A stretch of 64,000 nt of DNA from Corynebacterium sp. 13CS0277 (GTDB taxonomy: Bacteria; Actinomycetota; Actinomycetes; Mycobacteriales; Mycobacteriaceae): assembly GCF_002994655.1 (NCBI RefSeq), contig NZ_PPDL01000005.1, positions 1 through 64,000 on the forward strand, given 5' to 3'. A model generated the notes under the pieces. It did no database searches, had not been told where the DNA came from, and saw only the letters and a list, made by a program, of their open reading frames with translations. Made by a program: the position numbers and the translations under genes. Below, piece by piece: positions 1 through 8,445 of this stretch. Within the stretch, counting starts at the first letter, position 1, and the number at the start of each line of letters is the position of its first letter.

Positions 1-62
1 AAGCCCACCTGCGCCGATGGTACTGCACACGGGAGTGTGTGGGAGAGTAGGTCACTGCCGAC
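1..62 (+). rRNA. rrf: 5S ribosomal RNA, 3' part
   Basis: The first 60 or so bases read as the 3' half of a bacterial 5S rRNA: the GATGGTACTGCACACGGGAG segment, the GTGTGGGAGAGTAGGTCACT segment and a closing GCCGACA. The 5' end lies outside the window, so this is the tail of an rRNA operon whose 16S and 23S genes are upstream. The exact 3' base is uncertain by a few positions. Confidence 0.9.
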
Positions 63-87
63 ATTATATCTTCATAAAAATCGCTCC

Positions 88-127
88 AAGGCCCCGGAAA
101 CCAGTACCTCTGGTTTCGGGGCTTTGT
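88..127 (+). terminator. rRNA operon terminator
   Basis: A GC-rich hairpin (AGGCCCCGGAAACCAG pairing with CTGGTTTCGGGGCTT, one bulged G) is followed by TTTGTT. It sits 25 bases after the 5S end, as expected for an intrinsic terminator of the rRNA operon. Confidence 0.85.
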
Positions 128-511
128 TGCGTGTACAGGGGTTTTGGGGGTGCTCGTTGTTGTTGCGGGCCTGCCCCCGGGGAGGCGGTCTGTGGAGCAC
201 ATGGAGCTCTACTGGGGCACCTGTCCGGTGCTGCCGAAGATTGCTTGTTGAGTCTCCTCCAGCGGGTGAATCATCTACGAGCGGCTGTGTTACGGGGTTC
301 GTCGTTCTTTTTCTACACAGTGACGCTCTGCCGCGTCGTCGGGTTTCTTCTGATGTGTGGCGTGACGAGTGTTGTTGGTGACTCCCACTGTTCGGGTGTC
401 AGGGTGTAGAATCATCCACCTAGCTTGTGTCCTTCTCCCACGTCGTGTGGCGGGAAGGACTTTGATTGCGCCGAGAGCGCACCCACCGCCCCAGAAGGAG
501 CACCACACTAT
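128..511. other. Intergenic region after the rRNA operon
   Basis: No convincing gene is seen. A possible -10 element TAGAAT lies at 407-412 with no clear -35 and would give a leader of about 95 bases for the TPR gene at 512. A good ribosome binding site (AGAAGGAG) is at 493-500. Confidence 0.4.
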
Positions 512-1927
512 ATGGCCAACGAGTATCGCGAGCGCCGGGATGACCGTCGCGACGACCGTCGTTCCCGTCGAGATGATCACCGCAGCGACGACCGCCGTTC
601 CTATGACCGTCGTTCCGGTTCCTTCGATTCTGACAGCCGTCGCGACGGCCAGCGTCGGGATCGCTTCGACGACCGCCGCGGTGGCTACCGTGGTCGCGAC
701 GACAACCGTGGTGGTTACCGTGGCCGGGACGACCGGCGTGAGGATTCCCGAGGCGGCTACCGCGGTCGGGACGATCGCCGTGACGACCGGGGCGGCTACT
801 CGCGAGGCGACCGTCGTGATGACCGTGGCTACCGGGGTCGTGATGACCGCCGTGACGACCGTCGCGGTGGGTACCGTGAGGATCGGGGCGGCTATGGGCG
901 CTCGAATGATCGTGGCTATGGCCGCGATGACCGTCGCGAGGATCGCCGCGATGACCGCGGTGGCTACCAGTCCGGTGGGTACCGGGGCCGTGACGATCGG
1001 CGCGATGATCGTCGGGACGACCGTCGTGGGGGTTACAACCGGGATGATCGCCGGGGTGGCCGCCGTGACGACCGCCGTGGCCCGCAGGGCGGCGGACGCG
1101 GTCACGCGCAGCGCGGCGGTAAGGACCGCACCTATCAGGGGCCGATGCGTCCCGGTTTCCGTGAAGAGCGCCTGAACAACCGCCAGAATGACCCGGACAT
1201 TCCTTCCGACGTTAAGGCTGATCTGCTGGATCCGAGCGTGCTGCAGGACCTGAAGAGCCTGAGCAAGGACAACGCCGATAAGGTCGCCCGCCACATGATC
1301 ATGGCGGCCACTCTCCTCAATGATGACCCGCAGCTCGCGCTGCGACACGCCCGCTCCGCCAAGGACCGCGCGGGCCGTGTGTCCGTGGTGCGCGAAACTG
1401 CCGGTATCGCCGCCTACCACGCAGGCGAGTGGAAGGAAGCCCTCGCGGAGCTGCGCGCCGCCCGCCGCATGTCCGGCGGCCCGGGCCTCATCGCCGTCAT
1501 GGCTGACTGTGAGCGCGCCCTGGGCCGCCCGGAGAAGGCCATCGAGCTTGCCCGTGAGGAAGGCGTGGGTCTTGACGACGAAACCCGCACCGAGCTCGCC
1601 ATCGTCGTCGCCGGTGCTCGCCGCGACATGGGGCAGTTGGACGCTGCGGTGGTGGAATTGCAGCAGGAGAACCTCGACCCGAATCGGACGGATTTCGAGG
1701 CTGCGCGCCTGTTCTACGCCTACGCTGATGCCCTCAATGACGCCGGTCGCCCGGAGGAAGCACTCGAGTGGTTTGAACGCGTCCGGGGCATCGATCACGA
1801 CGAGTTCCTCGATGCCGACGAGCGCATCCGGGAGCTGCAGCGCGCCATCGGTGGGCAGACGGAGCTTCCGCTGACCACCGATACCGTGCGCACCCAGCAG
1901 CCCGCAGAGTCGGACGACGACGCTTAA
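512..1927 (+). CDS. TPR protein with Arg/Asp-rich repeat domain
   Basis: The 471-residue protein has two parts. Residues 1 to about 205 are low complexity, dominated by DDRR, GGY and GRDDRR units, so strongly charged and probably disordered. From about residue 210 it becomes an ordinary helical protein with TPR-like pairs (AAYHAGEWKEALAELRAA, DALNDAGRPEEALEWFERV) and an acidic tail. Its place just before a HAD phosphatase and tlyA matches the TPR gene Rv1691 in mycobacteria. The start at 512 is chosen for the AGAAGGAG site 11 bases upstream; an in-frame start at 425 has no such site. Role unknown; an RNA or ribosome link is only a guess from the Arg/Gly-rich region. Confidence 0.85.
   Translation: MANEYRERRDDRRDDRRSRRDDHRSDDRRSYDRRSGSFDSDSRRDGQRRDRFDDRRGGYRGRDDNRGGYRGRDDRREDSRGGYRGRDDRRDDRGGYSRGDRRDDRGYRGRDDRRDDRRGGYREDRGGYGRSNDRGYGRDDRREDRRDDRGGYQSGGYRGRDDRRDDRRDDRRGGYNRDDRRGGRRDDRRGPQGGGRGHAQRGGKDRTYQGPMRPGFREERLNNRQNDPDIPSDVKADLLDPSVLQDLKSLSKDNADKVARHMIMAATLLNDDPQLALRHARSAKDRAGRVSVVRETAGIAAYHAGEWKEALAELRAARRMSGGPGLIAVMADCERALGRPEKAIELAREEGVGLDDETRTELAIVVAGARRDMGQLDAAVVELQQENLDPNRTDFEAARLFYAYADALNDAGRPEEALEWFERVRGIDHDEFLDADERIRELQRAIGGQTELPLTTDTVRTQQPAESDDDA
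530..1130 (+). repeat. Degenerate tandem repeats coding Arg/Asp/Gly/Tyr units
   Basis: The DNA consists of imperfect copies of units such as CGTGACGACCGTCG and GGTGGCTACCGTGG, coding DDRR and GGYRG blocks. Copies vary in length, order and synonymous codons, so the amino-acid pattern is kept while the DNA has diverged. It lies wholly inside the TPR gene. Confidence 0.85.
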
Positions 1928-2100
1928 GGCTGATGATCTTCTGATCGTCGGCGCGGTCCCCGCGTCGTCAATGGCGCCCCACTCTTGCACTGCACTCGCG
2001 GTCCTGTGAAGGACTGTCGGTGGTGACGAGGGTGGGGTGTCTGCGTATCTTCTCCTCAGTGTGGGGCTTGGGTAATGTGTGCCCGCGCGCTTTCGGGGTT

Positions 2101-2106
2101 TAAGCT
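2101..2106 (+). promoter_or_regulatory. -10 element TAAGCT, leaderless type
   Basis: TAAGCT ends 8 bases before the ATG at 2115, and no Shine-Dalgarno sequence is present. This spacing puts the transcription start at or next to the start codon. Confidence 0.5.
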
Positions 2107-2114
2107 GGTACACC

Positions 2115-3110
2115 ATGACCGCCGTATACGACGCTTACGATGCCCTGCTGCTGGACCTGGATGGAACCGTGTGGGAGGGCGGCGACGCGATCGAGCACGC
2201 GGTGCCCGCCATCAACGCCTTCCCCGGCCACAGCATCTACGTCACCAACAACGCCTCCCGCGCGGCGGCAACCGTGGCAGACATGCTCCAGGCGATTGAC
2301 CTTGCCGCAGCACCTCAGGATGTTCTGACGAGTGCTCAGGCGGCGGTGTACATGCTCGCCAAGGACATTGAGCCCGGCAGCCCGGTGCTCGTACTCGGCG
2401 CGGAGTCCCTCCGGGACCTGGTCCGCGAGGCCGGGTTCGTTCCCGTGTCCAGCGCCGACGACCAGCCCGTGGCGGTGCTGCAGGGCCACAACCCGGAGAC
2501 CGGGTGGGCGCAGCTGTCGGAGGCGGCGTTGGCGATTCGCGCCGGCGCGAGCTTCTTCGCCACCAATCTGGACACCTCGCTCCCGCAGCAGCGGGGCCTC
2601 ATGGTGGGCAATGGTGCGATGGTGCACGCCGTCGCCATCTCCACGGGGGTGACCCCGCGCAGCGCGGGCAAGCCGGAGCCGGCGATGTTCCACGTCGCCC
2701 AGGAGCAGGTGGGCGCGCAGCGCCCGCTGGCGGTCGGTGACCGCCTGGACACCGATATTGCCGGTGGCGTGGCCGCCGGCATGGACACCCTCCACGTGCT
2801 CACCGGCGTTTCCGGTGTCGACGACCTCTTCTTCGCCCCGCGGGCGCACCGCCCGAGCCTCATCGCCCAGGATCTGCGGGCCTTGAGCGGCGACGTCGAC
2901 ACGCTCCGCCCCGGAAACCAGGGTGGTTTTAGCGCCACCCGCATCGGTGACACCGTCACCGTGGAGGGGGCGCCCGCAGGCGCGCTTGCCGAGGATCCGG
3001 TCGCCATCGTGCGGACGGTGCTCGGTGCCGCCTGGTCGGATATTGACGCGCCCCGCGAGCTGGTCTTCGGCAGCACGGCCGCCAAGGAGGCGTGGGACGC
3101 GTGGACGTAA
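2115..3110 (+). CDS. HAD-IIA family phosphatase
   Basis: A 331-residue HAD-superfamily hydrolase. It shows the nucleophile motif LLLDLDGTVW (about residues 12-21), a TNN motif (about 53-55), a GKPEPAMF lysine motif and the acidic VGDRLDTDIAGG motif. This is the NagD-like IIA layout with the cap between the first two motifs, plus a C-terminal extension of about 80 residues. It probably dephosphorylates a small phosphate ester such as glycerol phosphate; the substrate cannot be read from sequence. It is the positional homologue of Rv1692. I chose the ATG at 2115 over the one at 2079 because the DLDGT domain begins right after it and a -10 element sits just upstream. Confidence 0.9.
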   Translation: MTAVYDAYDALLLDLDGTVWEGGDAIEHAVPAINAFPGHSIYVTNNASRAAATVADMLQAIDLAAAPQDVLTSAQAAVYMLAKDIEPGSPVLVLGAESLRDLVREAGFVPVSSADDQPVAVLQGHNPETGWAQLSEAALAIRAGASFFATNLDTSLPQQRGLMVGNGAMVHAVAISTGVTPRSAGKPEPAMFHVAQEQVGAQRPLAVGDRLDTDIAGGVAAGMDTLHVLTGVSGVDDLFFAPRAHRPSLIAQDLRALSGDVDTLRPGNQGGFSATRIGDTVTVEGAPAGALAEDPVAIVRTVLGAAWSDIDAPRELVFGSTAAKEAWDAWT

Positions 3111-3262
3111 AGCCTCAAGATTTCCGGGCGGCGCAGACCCCCGACCCGGAGGCCCTGTCCGCCGAGGTGCTGGGCCTGCTGGCGCAGCCCACCCATAGCG
3201 TGGACGAGGAAGTGGAGCTGCTCACCGCAGCCCACCAGATCCTCGCGGACGCGCTGCGCTAA
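3101..3262 (+). CDS. Small conserved-position protein (53 aa)
   Basis: A short frame begins at a GTG overlapping the stop of the HAD gene (an alternative GTG is at 3092) and encodes 53 residues. It is mostly helical and acidic (PDPEALSAEVLGLLAQ, SVDEEVELLTAAHQILADAL). Mycobacteria carry a small hypothetical protein of similar size, Rv1693, in exactly this place between the phosphatase and tlyA. The overlap suggests translational coupling. The function is unknown. Confidence 0.65.
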   Translation: MDVKPQDFRAAQTPDPEALSAEVLGLLAQPTHSVDEEVELLTAAHQILADALR

Positions 3263-3453
3263 CCGCGGTGGCCTCCCACCCCAGTGGCCGCCTCAAGTTA
3301 TCCACAGGTGTGCCCGCGGGGCATTGTGCTTTCGGCCCGCCAGGGGCCATAGTGGTGGGGTATCCCAGCACGCCTGCGTGTTGATCCCTGACGTCTTCTC
3401 CCCAGGGGTGCGGCGTATCTGCGCCCCAGGGCATGTGATCGGAGTTTGTTTTC

Positions 3454-4269
3454 ATGGTTTCCCGTCGTCGGCTCGACGCTGAGCTTGTGCGCCGCAAGAT
3501 TGCCCGCTCCCGGGAACACGCGGTCACCCTGGTCCGCGGCAACAAAGTCTTCGTGGGCGGCATGCTCGCCACGAAACCGGCCACCGTCGTCGACGATCAG
3601 GTCTCCATCCGGGTGGATGGCTCCGAGGAGGACAATTGGGCTTCCCGCGGCGCGCACAAGCTCATTGGTGCCCTGGATGCGTTCGGCATCTCGGTGGAAG
3701 GGCTGCACGTCCTCGACGCAGGTGCCTCCACGGGTGGTTTCACGGATGTGCTGCTGCGCCGGGGTGCGGAATCCGTCACCGCCGTCGACGTGGGCTACGG
3801 GCAGCTGATTTGGCGTCTGCAAAACGATCCTCGGGTGCGGGTGATGGACCGGACGAACATCCGGCACCTCACACCATCGATGCTGGAGCGCCCCATGGAC
3901 ATGATGGTCGGTGACCTGTCGTTCATCAGCCTCAACCTGGTGCTGCCGGCCATCGCTGCCTGCATGCGGCCCGGTGCGAGCCTGCTGCCCATGGTCAAGC
4001 CGCAGTTCGAGGTCGGCAAGGACCGCCTGGGTTCCGGGGGTGTGGTGACGTCTCCTGAGCTGCGTGCCGAAGTGACCCTCGATGTGGCCCGCCACGCCCG
4101 CGAGTTGGGGTTGTCGACGAAGCAGGTGGTGGCCTCCCCGCTGCCGGGCCCCTCGGGCAACGTAGAGTATTTCCTGTGGCTCGTCGCCGACGATGGTGCC
4201 AGCCACCCCGACACTGACACGCTGACAGCCATGGTGGATACCGCCATCGCGGAAGGACCCTCACGGTGA
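3454..4269 (+). CDS. tlyA: TlyA rRNA 2'-O-methyltransferase
   Basis: A 271-residue protein with an N-terminal S4 RNA-binding domain (residues 1-60) and an FtsJ/RrmJ-type methyltransferase domain. The SAM-binding glycine loop is DAGASTGGFTD (88-98). Likely catalytic residues are K69 in RGAHK, D154 in GDLSFIS and K182 in VKPQFEVGK. TlyA of mycobacteria 2'-O-methylates cytidines in 16S and 23S rRNA, which affects capreomycin sensitivity. It is preceded by a 190-base spacer and overlaps nadK by four bases, so the two are coupled. Confidence 0.93.
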   Translation: MVSRRRLDAELVRRKIARSREHAVTLVRGNKVFVGGMLATKPATVVDDQVSIRVDGSEEDNWASRGAHKLIGALDAFGISVEGLHVLDAGASTGGFTDVLLRRGAESVTAVDVGYGQLIWRLQNDPRVRVMDRTNIRHLTPSMLERPMDMMVGDLSFISLNLVLPAIAACMRPGASLLPMVKPQFEVGKDRLGSGGVVTSPELRAEVTLDVARHARELGLSTKQVVASPLPGPSGNVEYFLWLVADDGASHPDTDTLTAMVDTAIAEGPSR

Positions 4270-5201
4270 CTGAACGTTCCGTCCTGCTCGTCCCGCACAC
4301 GGGACGCCACTCTAACCTGGCGGCTGCGTCGACGGCGGCGGCCCTGCTGGATGCTGCTGGCATCACCGTGCGGGTGCTCGCCCCGGAGGACCCCACCCCC
4401 ATCGACGAGGACCCCATCCTGGGCCGGTTTCCCCAGTTCCCGCACCACGCCTCTGCGGCGCGGGGCTGCGAACTCGTGCTCGTGCTCGGTGGTGACGGCA
4501 CCTTCCTGCGGGCCGCTGACTTGGCCTACCAGGTGGACCTGCCGGTGCTCGGAATCAACCTCGGCCATGTGGGCTTCCTCGCCGAGTGGGAGTCCGACTC
4601 CTTGGAGGAAGCCATCCGCCGGGTCATTGACCGGGACTACCGGGTGGAGGACCGCATGACCCTCCAGGTCACCGTCCGCGGGGCGGATGGTGAGGTGTCG
4701 GGGCGGAACTGGGCACTCAATGAGGTGTCCGTGGAGAACACCAACCGCCGCGGGGTGTTGGATGCGACGCTCGAAATCGACGGGGAGCCGGTGAGTTCCT
4801 TCGGCTGCGACGGCGTGCTCGTGAGCACCCCGACGGGGTCGACGGCCTACGCGTTTTCCGCAGGCGGGCCGGTGCTGTGGCCGGAACTCGACGCCATCTT
4901 GGTGGTGCCGAATAACGCGCACGCCCTGTTCGCGAAGCCGCTGGTGGTCAGCCCCCAGTCGCGTGTCGCCATCGAGTCCAACAGTGATACCTCCCCGGCA
5001 CTGGCGATCATGGATGGTTTTCGGGACCTCCACATGCCGCCCGGCTCCCGGGTGGAGGTCGCTCGCGGCGAACGCCCGGTGCGCTGGGTGCGCTTGGACG
5101 AGTCGACGTTCACCGAGCGGTTGGTGCAGAAGTTCCGACTGCCGGTCGTCGGCTGGCGTGGCCCCCAGGCCGGGAGCACCCCAGGCTATCCCCAGCCCTA
5201 G
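4266..5201 (+). CDS. nadK: NAD kinase
   Basis: A 311-residue ATP-dependent NAD kinase, the source of NADP. It shows the GGDG motif (residues 75-78), NLGHVGFLAE, the NEVSVEN motif and the conserved STPTGSTAYAFSAGGP loop that binds NAD. The GTG start overlaps the tlyA stop (GTGA), typical of translational coupling. Order tlyA-nadK-recN is the standard actinobacterial arrangement. Confidence 0.95.
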   Translation: MTERSVLLVPHTGRHSNLAAASTAAALLDAAGITVRVLAPEDPTPIDEDPILGRFPQFPHHASAARGCELVLVLGGDGTFLRAADLAYQVDLPVLGINLGHVGFLAEWESDSLEEAIRRVIDRDYRVEDRMTLQVTVRGADGEVSGRNWALNEVSVENTNRRGVLDATLEIDGEPVSSFGCDGVLVSTPTGSTAYAFSAGGPVLWPELDAILVVPNNAHALFAKPLVVSPQSRVAIESNSDTSPALAIMDGFRDLHMPPGSRVEVARGERPVRWVRLDESTFTERLVQKFRLPVVGWRGPQAGSTPGYPQP

Positions 5202-5348
5202 CCGCCCCTCCGACTGCGGGCAGTGGCGCCAGCCGGTCGTCTGCGACTGTGCTGGGTGCGAACTTTTCGCGTCGCTGCTCTGCGTTTCTCTTTCTTTGTG
5301 TGAATCCTTTCTCTTTTTCTCTTCTGGTAGAAGGCAGGTGGAAGCCCC

Positions 5349-7064
5349 TTGTTGACTGAACTGGACATCCGCGAACTGGGCGTCATTCACCACACCACGG
5401 TGGAACTCGACCGGGGGCTCACGGTGCTCACCGGTGAGACCGGCGCCGGTAAGACGATGATCCTGTCGGGGTTGCGGCTGCTCGCGGGCGGCCGGGCTGA
5501 TGCCGGCCGGGTCCGCACCGGGGCTGCCGCCGCCGTGGTGGAGGGGCGCTTCCAGGTGCCGGAGGAACTCGCCGCCGCGGCGGCTGCCGTGGTGGATGCT
5601 GCGGGTGGCAGCATGGACGAAAACGGCGAGTACATCGTGAGCCGGACGGTCAATGCCTCCGGGCGGTCGAAGGCGCACCTGGGTGGCCGGGCGGTGCCGG
5701 CGTCCACGCTGGGGGAGTTCACCAGCGAACTGTTGGCGATCCATGGCCAAAACGATCAGCTGCGGTTGTTGTCCCCCGAGCGGCAGTTGGCGGCCCTCGA
5801 TCGCTTTGGCCCCGACTGCCTGCGCCTGGCGGAGGCCTACCGCTCGGCCTACACCGAGTACAAGGCGCTGGCGAAAGATCTGGCGGAACGCACCGCGAAG
5901 CGCAGGGAACTCGCCCAGGAGGTGGATCGGCTGCAGTTCGCCATTGACGAGATCACCCAGATTGATCCGCAGCCGGAGGAGGATGTGGAGCTGCAGGCCA
6001 CGATTCGGCGCCTGCAGGACGTCGATAGTCTCAAGGAGGCAGCCCAGGCAGCCCTGGGGCGCGTGGATGGTCCGGGGGCGCTCGACGGCGGGGAGATGGG
6101 GGAGTTCCTCGGCGCGATTGACCTCATCGGTGAAGCAGCCCACGCCCTCGGCGGGCCGGAGGACGAGACCCTCGCAGACCTCGCGCAGCGCCTCGGGCAG
6201 GTGGCGGTCCAGCTGTCTGATATTTCCTCCGAATTGGGCCAATTTCTCTCCCGGTTGCCCAGCGACCCGGACGCGTTGGAGACGATGCTGCAGCGCCAGC
6301 AGGAACTGAAAAACCTCACCCGCAAATACGCGCCCGACATGGCTGGGGTGTTGGCGTGGAAGGACAAAGCAGAACGCAAGCTCAGCCGTATCGACGTCTC
6401 CCCGGGGGCGTTGGACGAGCTGGCCGCCCGGGTGGCGGCCGCCGAGGAGCGGGTGCAGGCCACCGGGCAGGAGCTGAGTGCGGCGCGGGCTGCTGCGGCG
6501 ACGACGCTCGCGCAGGCAGTCACCGAGGAGCTGCACGGGCTCGCGATGCCGAAGGCCGTGTTCACCGTCGAGCTCAGCCCCCGGGAACCGGGGCCGCAAG
6601 GTCTCGACGAGGTGGAGTTCCGCCTCGCGCCCGCGCCGAAGCTGCCGGCACAACCGCTGGCGACCTCCGCGTCGGGCGGTGAGCTGTCCCGCGTTATGCT
6701 GGCCCTGGAGGTCAACCTGTCCGCCACGCAGGCGGGCACCACGCTCGTGTTCGACGAGGTGGATGCCGGCGTCGGCGGCAAGGCCGCGGTGGAGATTGGG
6801 CGTCGTTTGGCGCGGCTGGCTCGCCACAACCAGGTGCTGGTGGTCACCCACCTGCCGCAGGTGGCGGCGTTCGCCGACACGCACATCCATATCTCGAAGG
6901 ATGTGGCAGACGATGCGGTGACCTCCGCGGCGCGCCGGCTCGATGACGAGCAGCGGGTGGAGGAACTCGCCCGTATGTTGGCGGGCCTGGACGATACCGC
7001 CACCGGCCGGGCGCACGCCGCCGAGCTGTTGGAGATCGCCCGCACCGATACCTCCGAGGCGTAG
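5349..7064 (+). CDS. recN: DNA repair protein RecN
   Basis: A 571-residue SMC-like ATPase for double-strand break repair. The Walker A motif GETGAGKT is near residue 30, the ABC signature ATSASGGELSRV is near residue 440, and Walker B VFDEVDAGVGG follows; the middle is coiled-coil. The start is TTG at 5349 or the adjacent TTG at 5352, with AAGGCAGGTGG ending about 7 bases upstream. The 147 bases before it contain a CT-rich stretch. A LexA box was looked for and not found in canonical form. Confidence 0.94.
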   Translation: MLTELDIRELGVIHHTTVELDRGLTVLTGETGAGKTMILSGLRLLAGGRADAGRVRTGAAAAVVEGRFQVPEELAAAAAAVVDAAGGSMDENGEYIVSRTVNASGRSKAHLGGRAVPASTLGEFTSELLAIHGQNDQLRLLSPERQLAALDRFGPDCLRLAEAYRSAYTEYKALAKDLAERTAKRRELAQEVDRLQFAIDEITQIDPQPEEDVELQATIRRLQDVDSLKEAAQAALGRVDGPGALDGGEMGEFLGAIDLIGEAAHALGGPEDETLADLAQRLGQVAVQLSDISSELGQFLSRLPSDPDALETMLQRQQELKNLTRKYAPDMAGVLAWKDKAERKLSRIDVSPGALDELAARVAAAEERVQATGQELSAARAAAATTLAQAVTEELHGLAMPKAVFTVELSPREPGPQGLDEVEFRLAPAPKLPAQPLATSASGGELSRVMLALEVNLSATQAGTTLVFDEVDAGVGGKAAVEIGRRLARLARHNQVLVVTHLPQVAAFADTHIHISKDVADDAVTSAARRLDDEQRVEELARMLAGLDDTATGRAHAAELLEIARTDTSEA

Positions 7065-7180
7065 CCCGCCCGCAGCGGAGTGGATGCGTGCTGGGGGAAG
7101 CAGCTGCGTAGGGAAAGTTTCTGCCACCAATTGCGTGTCATTGCGCCCGTTTGTGTCTGCGTGCCGCCACACTAGGCGGC

Positions 7181-8368
7181 ATGAGTTTGTTCTCCCGCAA
7201 CCCTGACCTGCCCGGTCTTTACGCACCGATTCGTGACTGCACTCCCGGCGCGAAGGGCATGCGCAAGCTGTCGACTGGCGACATTGCGCTCATTGATGCC
7301 CCGGACATCACCCGCGCGTTCGCCCAGCAGCTCATTGATGCCGGCGCGGCTGCCGTCGTCAACATTGCTCGCGCGGGAGCGGGCACGGTGCCGAGCTTCG
7401 GCCCCCAGTTGCTCATCGACGCCGGCATCACGCTCGTCGACGGGGTGGGCGTGGAGGTGCGTGCCCAGTTCAAGGACGGCAAGAAGGGCCGCCTGACGGA
7501 TGAGGGGGAGCTGTTCTACGGGGAGAAGCTGCTGGGGCAGGGCACTGTGCTGTCGGCGGCCGATGTGGACGCCCAGTGGCAGGCCGCGCAGCAGCAGCTG
7601 CTCGACCACATGGAGGCGTTCTTCGGTAACACCACCGAGTTCATTCGCTCCGAAGCGCCCCTGCTCGTCGACGGGTTGGGTATCCCCGCCACCGGTGTGG
7701 ATCTGCACAACCGGAAGGTGGTGGTGGTCTCCCCGGCGGTGGACTTGGAGGAGCAGCTCAAGGAGTTGCGGAATTTCCTGCGGGAGTACCAGCCGGCACT
7801 CATCGCTGTGAACGAGGCGGCGGACACTCTGGTGAAGGCGGGCTACAGCCCCGACATCATCATTGGTGACCCGGCCCGCATCGAGGTGGAGACCATGCGT
7901 GGCGGGGCGCTCATGGTGCTGCCGGCGGATACCTCCGGGCACGCAGTCGGCATGGAGCGCATCCAGGACCTGGGTATTGGGGCGATGACGTTCCCCTCGG
8001 CGATTAGTGACGCGAGCGATTTGGCGCTGTTGTTGGCCGAGTACCACGGGGCGTCGCTCATTGTGAATGTGGGTGCGCCGCTGGATTTGAATGGGGTGTT
8101 TGCCGACGCTGTGGGCGCGCAGCCCTCGGGGTTGTTGGCCCGGTTGAAGGCCGGCACCCGGCTCGTGGATGGCCGCGCCATCGTGGAGCTGTACACCGTG
8201 CGCACGAACTTCAGCTTCCACTGGCTGTGGGCACTGTTGGGTGTCGTGGCGCTTATCGCGGTGCTCATCGTCATTGGCGGGACCCATGGTGATGGCAGTT
8301 TCGTCGACAACCTCATCGATGCCTGGAACAACATTGCTGTGGATGTGCGTTCCTGGGTGGGGCTGTAG
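7181..8368 (+). CDS. steA: SteA-like cell-separation protein
   Basis: A 395-residue protein matching the position and character of Corynebacterium SteA (Rv1697 family). The cytoplasmic part contains a nucleotide-binding-like fold related to thiamine pyrophosphokinase (YSPDIIIGDPARI). A single membrane segment follows near the C terminus (LWALLGVVALIAVLIVIGG). SteA works with SteB at the septum in the RipC-FtsEX pathway of daughter-cell separation. The ATG at 7181 is preferred over 7151 because the conserved N terminus begins there. It is followed after 77 bases by steB. Confidence 0.85.
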   Translation: MSLFSRNPDLPGLYAPIRDCTPGAKGMRKLSTGDIALIDAPDITRAFAQQLIDAGAAAVVNIARAGAGTVPSFGPQLLIDAGITLVDGVGVEVRAQFKDGKKGRLTDEGELFYGEKLLGQGTVLSAADVDAQWQAAQQQLLDHMEAFFGNTTEFIRSEAPLLVDGLGIPATGVDLHNRKVVVVSPAVDLEEQLKELRNFLREYQPALIAVNEAADTLVKAGYSPDIIIGDPARIEVETMRGGALMVLPADTSGHAVGMERIQDLGIGAMTFPSAISDASDLALLLAEYHGASLIVNVGAPLDLNGVFADAVGAQPSGLLARLKAGTRLVDGRAIVELYTVRTNFSFHWLWALLGVVALIAVLIVIGGTHGDGSFVDNLIDAWNNIAVDVRSWVGL

Positions 8369-8445
8369 ACCAGCCTGTGGGCTTGTGCGCGAAGAGCGCC
8401 TGATCTTTTTCTCCTCTAGACGACTTCACTGGGAAAGGTTTCACT

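Noticed and set aside
530..1130. CRISPR-like array
   Set aside because: Repeats are short, degenerate and in frame with a protein; there are no spacers of constant length and no cas genes.
290..2116. A 608-codon minus-strand frame rich in Val/Thr/Ala repeats
   Set aside because: It is the reverse of the Arg/Asp repeat region; the repeats give an apparently regular antisense protein.
5257..5270. LexA box before recN
   Set aside because: GCGAA-CTT-TTCGC is symmetric but its half-sites are closer than in the CGAAC-N4-GTTCG consensus.
3795..7226. A 1,143-codon minus-strand open frame
   Set aside because: It is antisense to tlyA, nadK and recN, all with clear motifs; no protein features.
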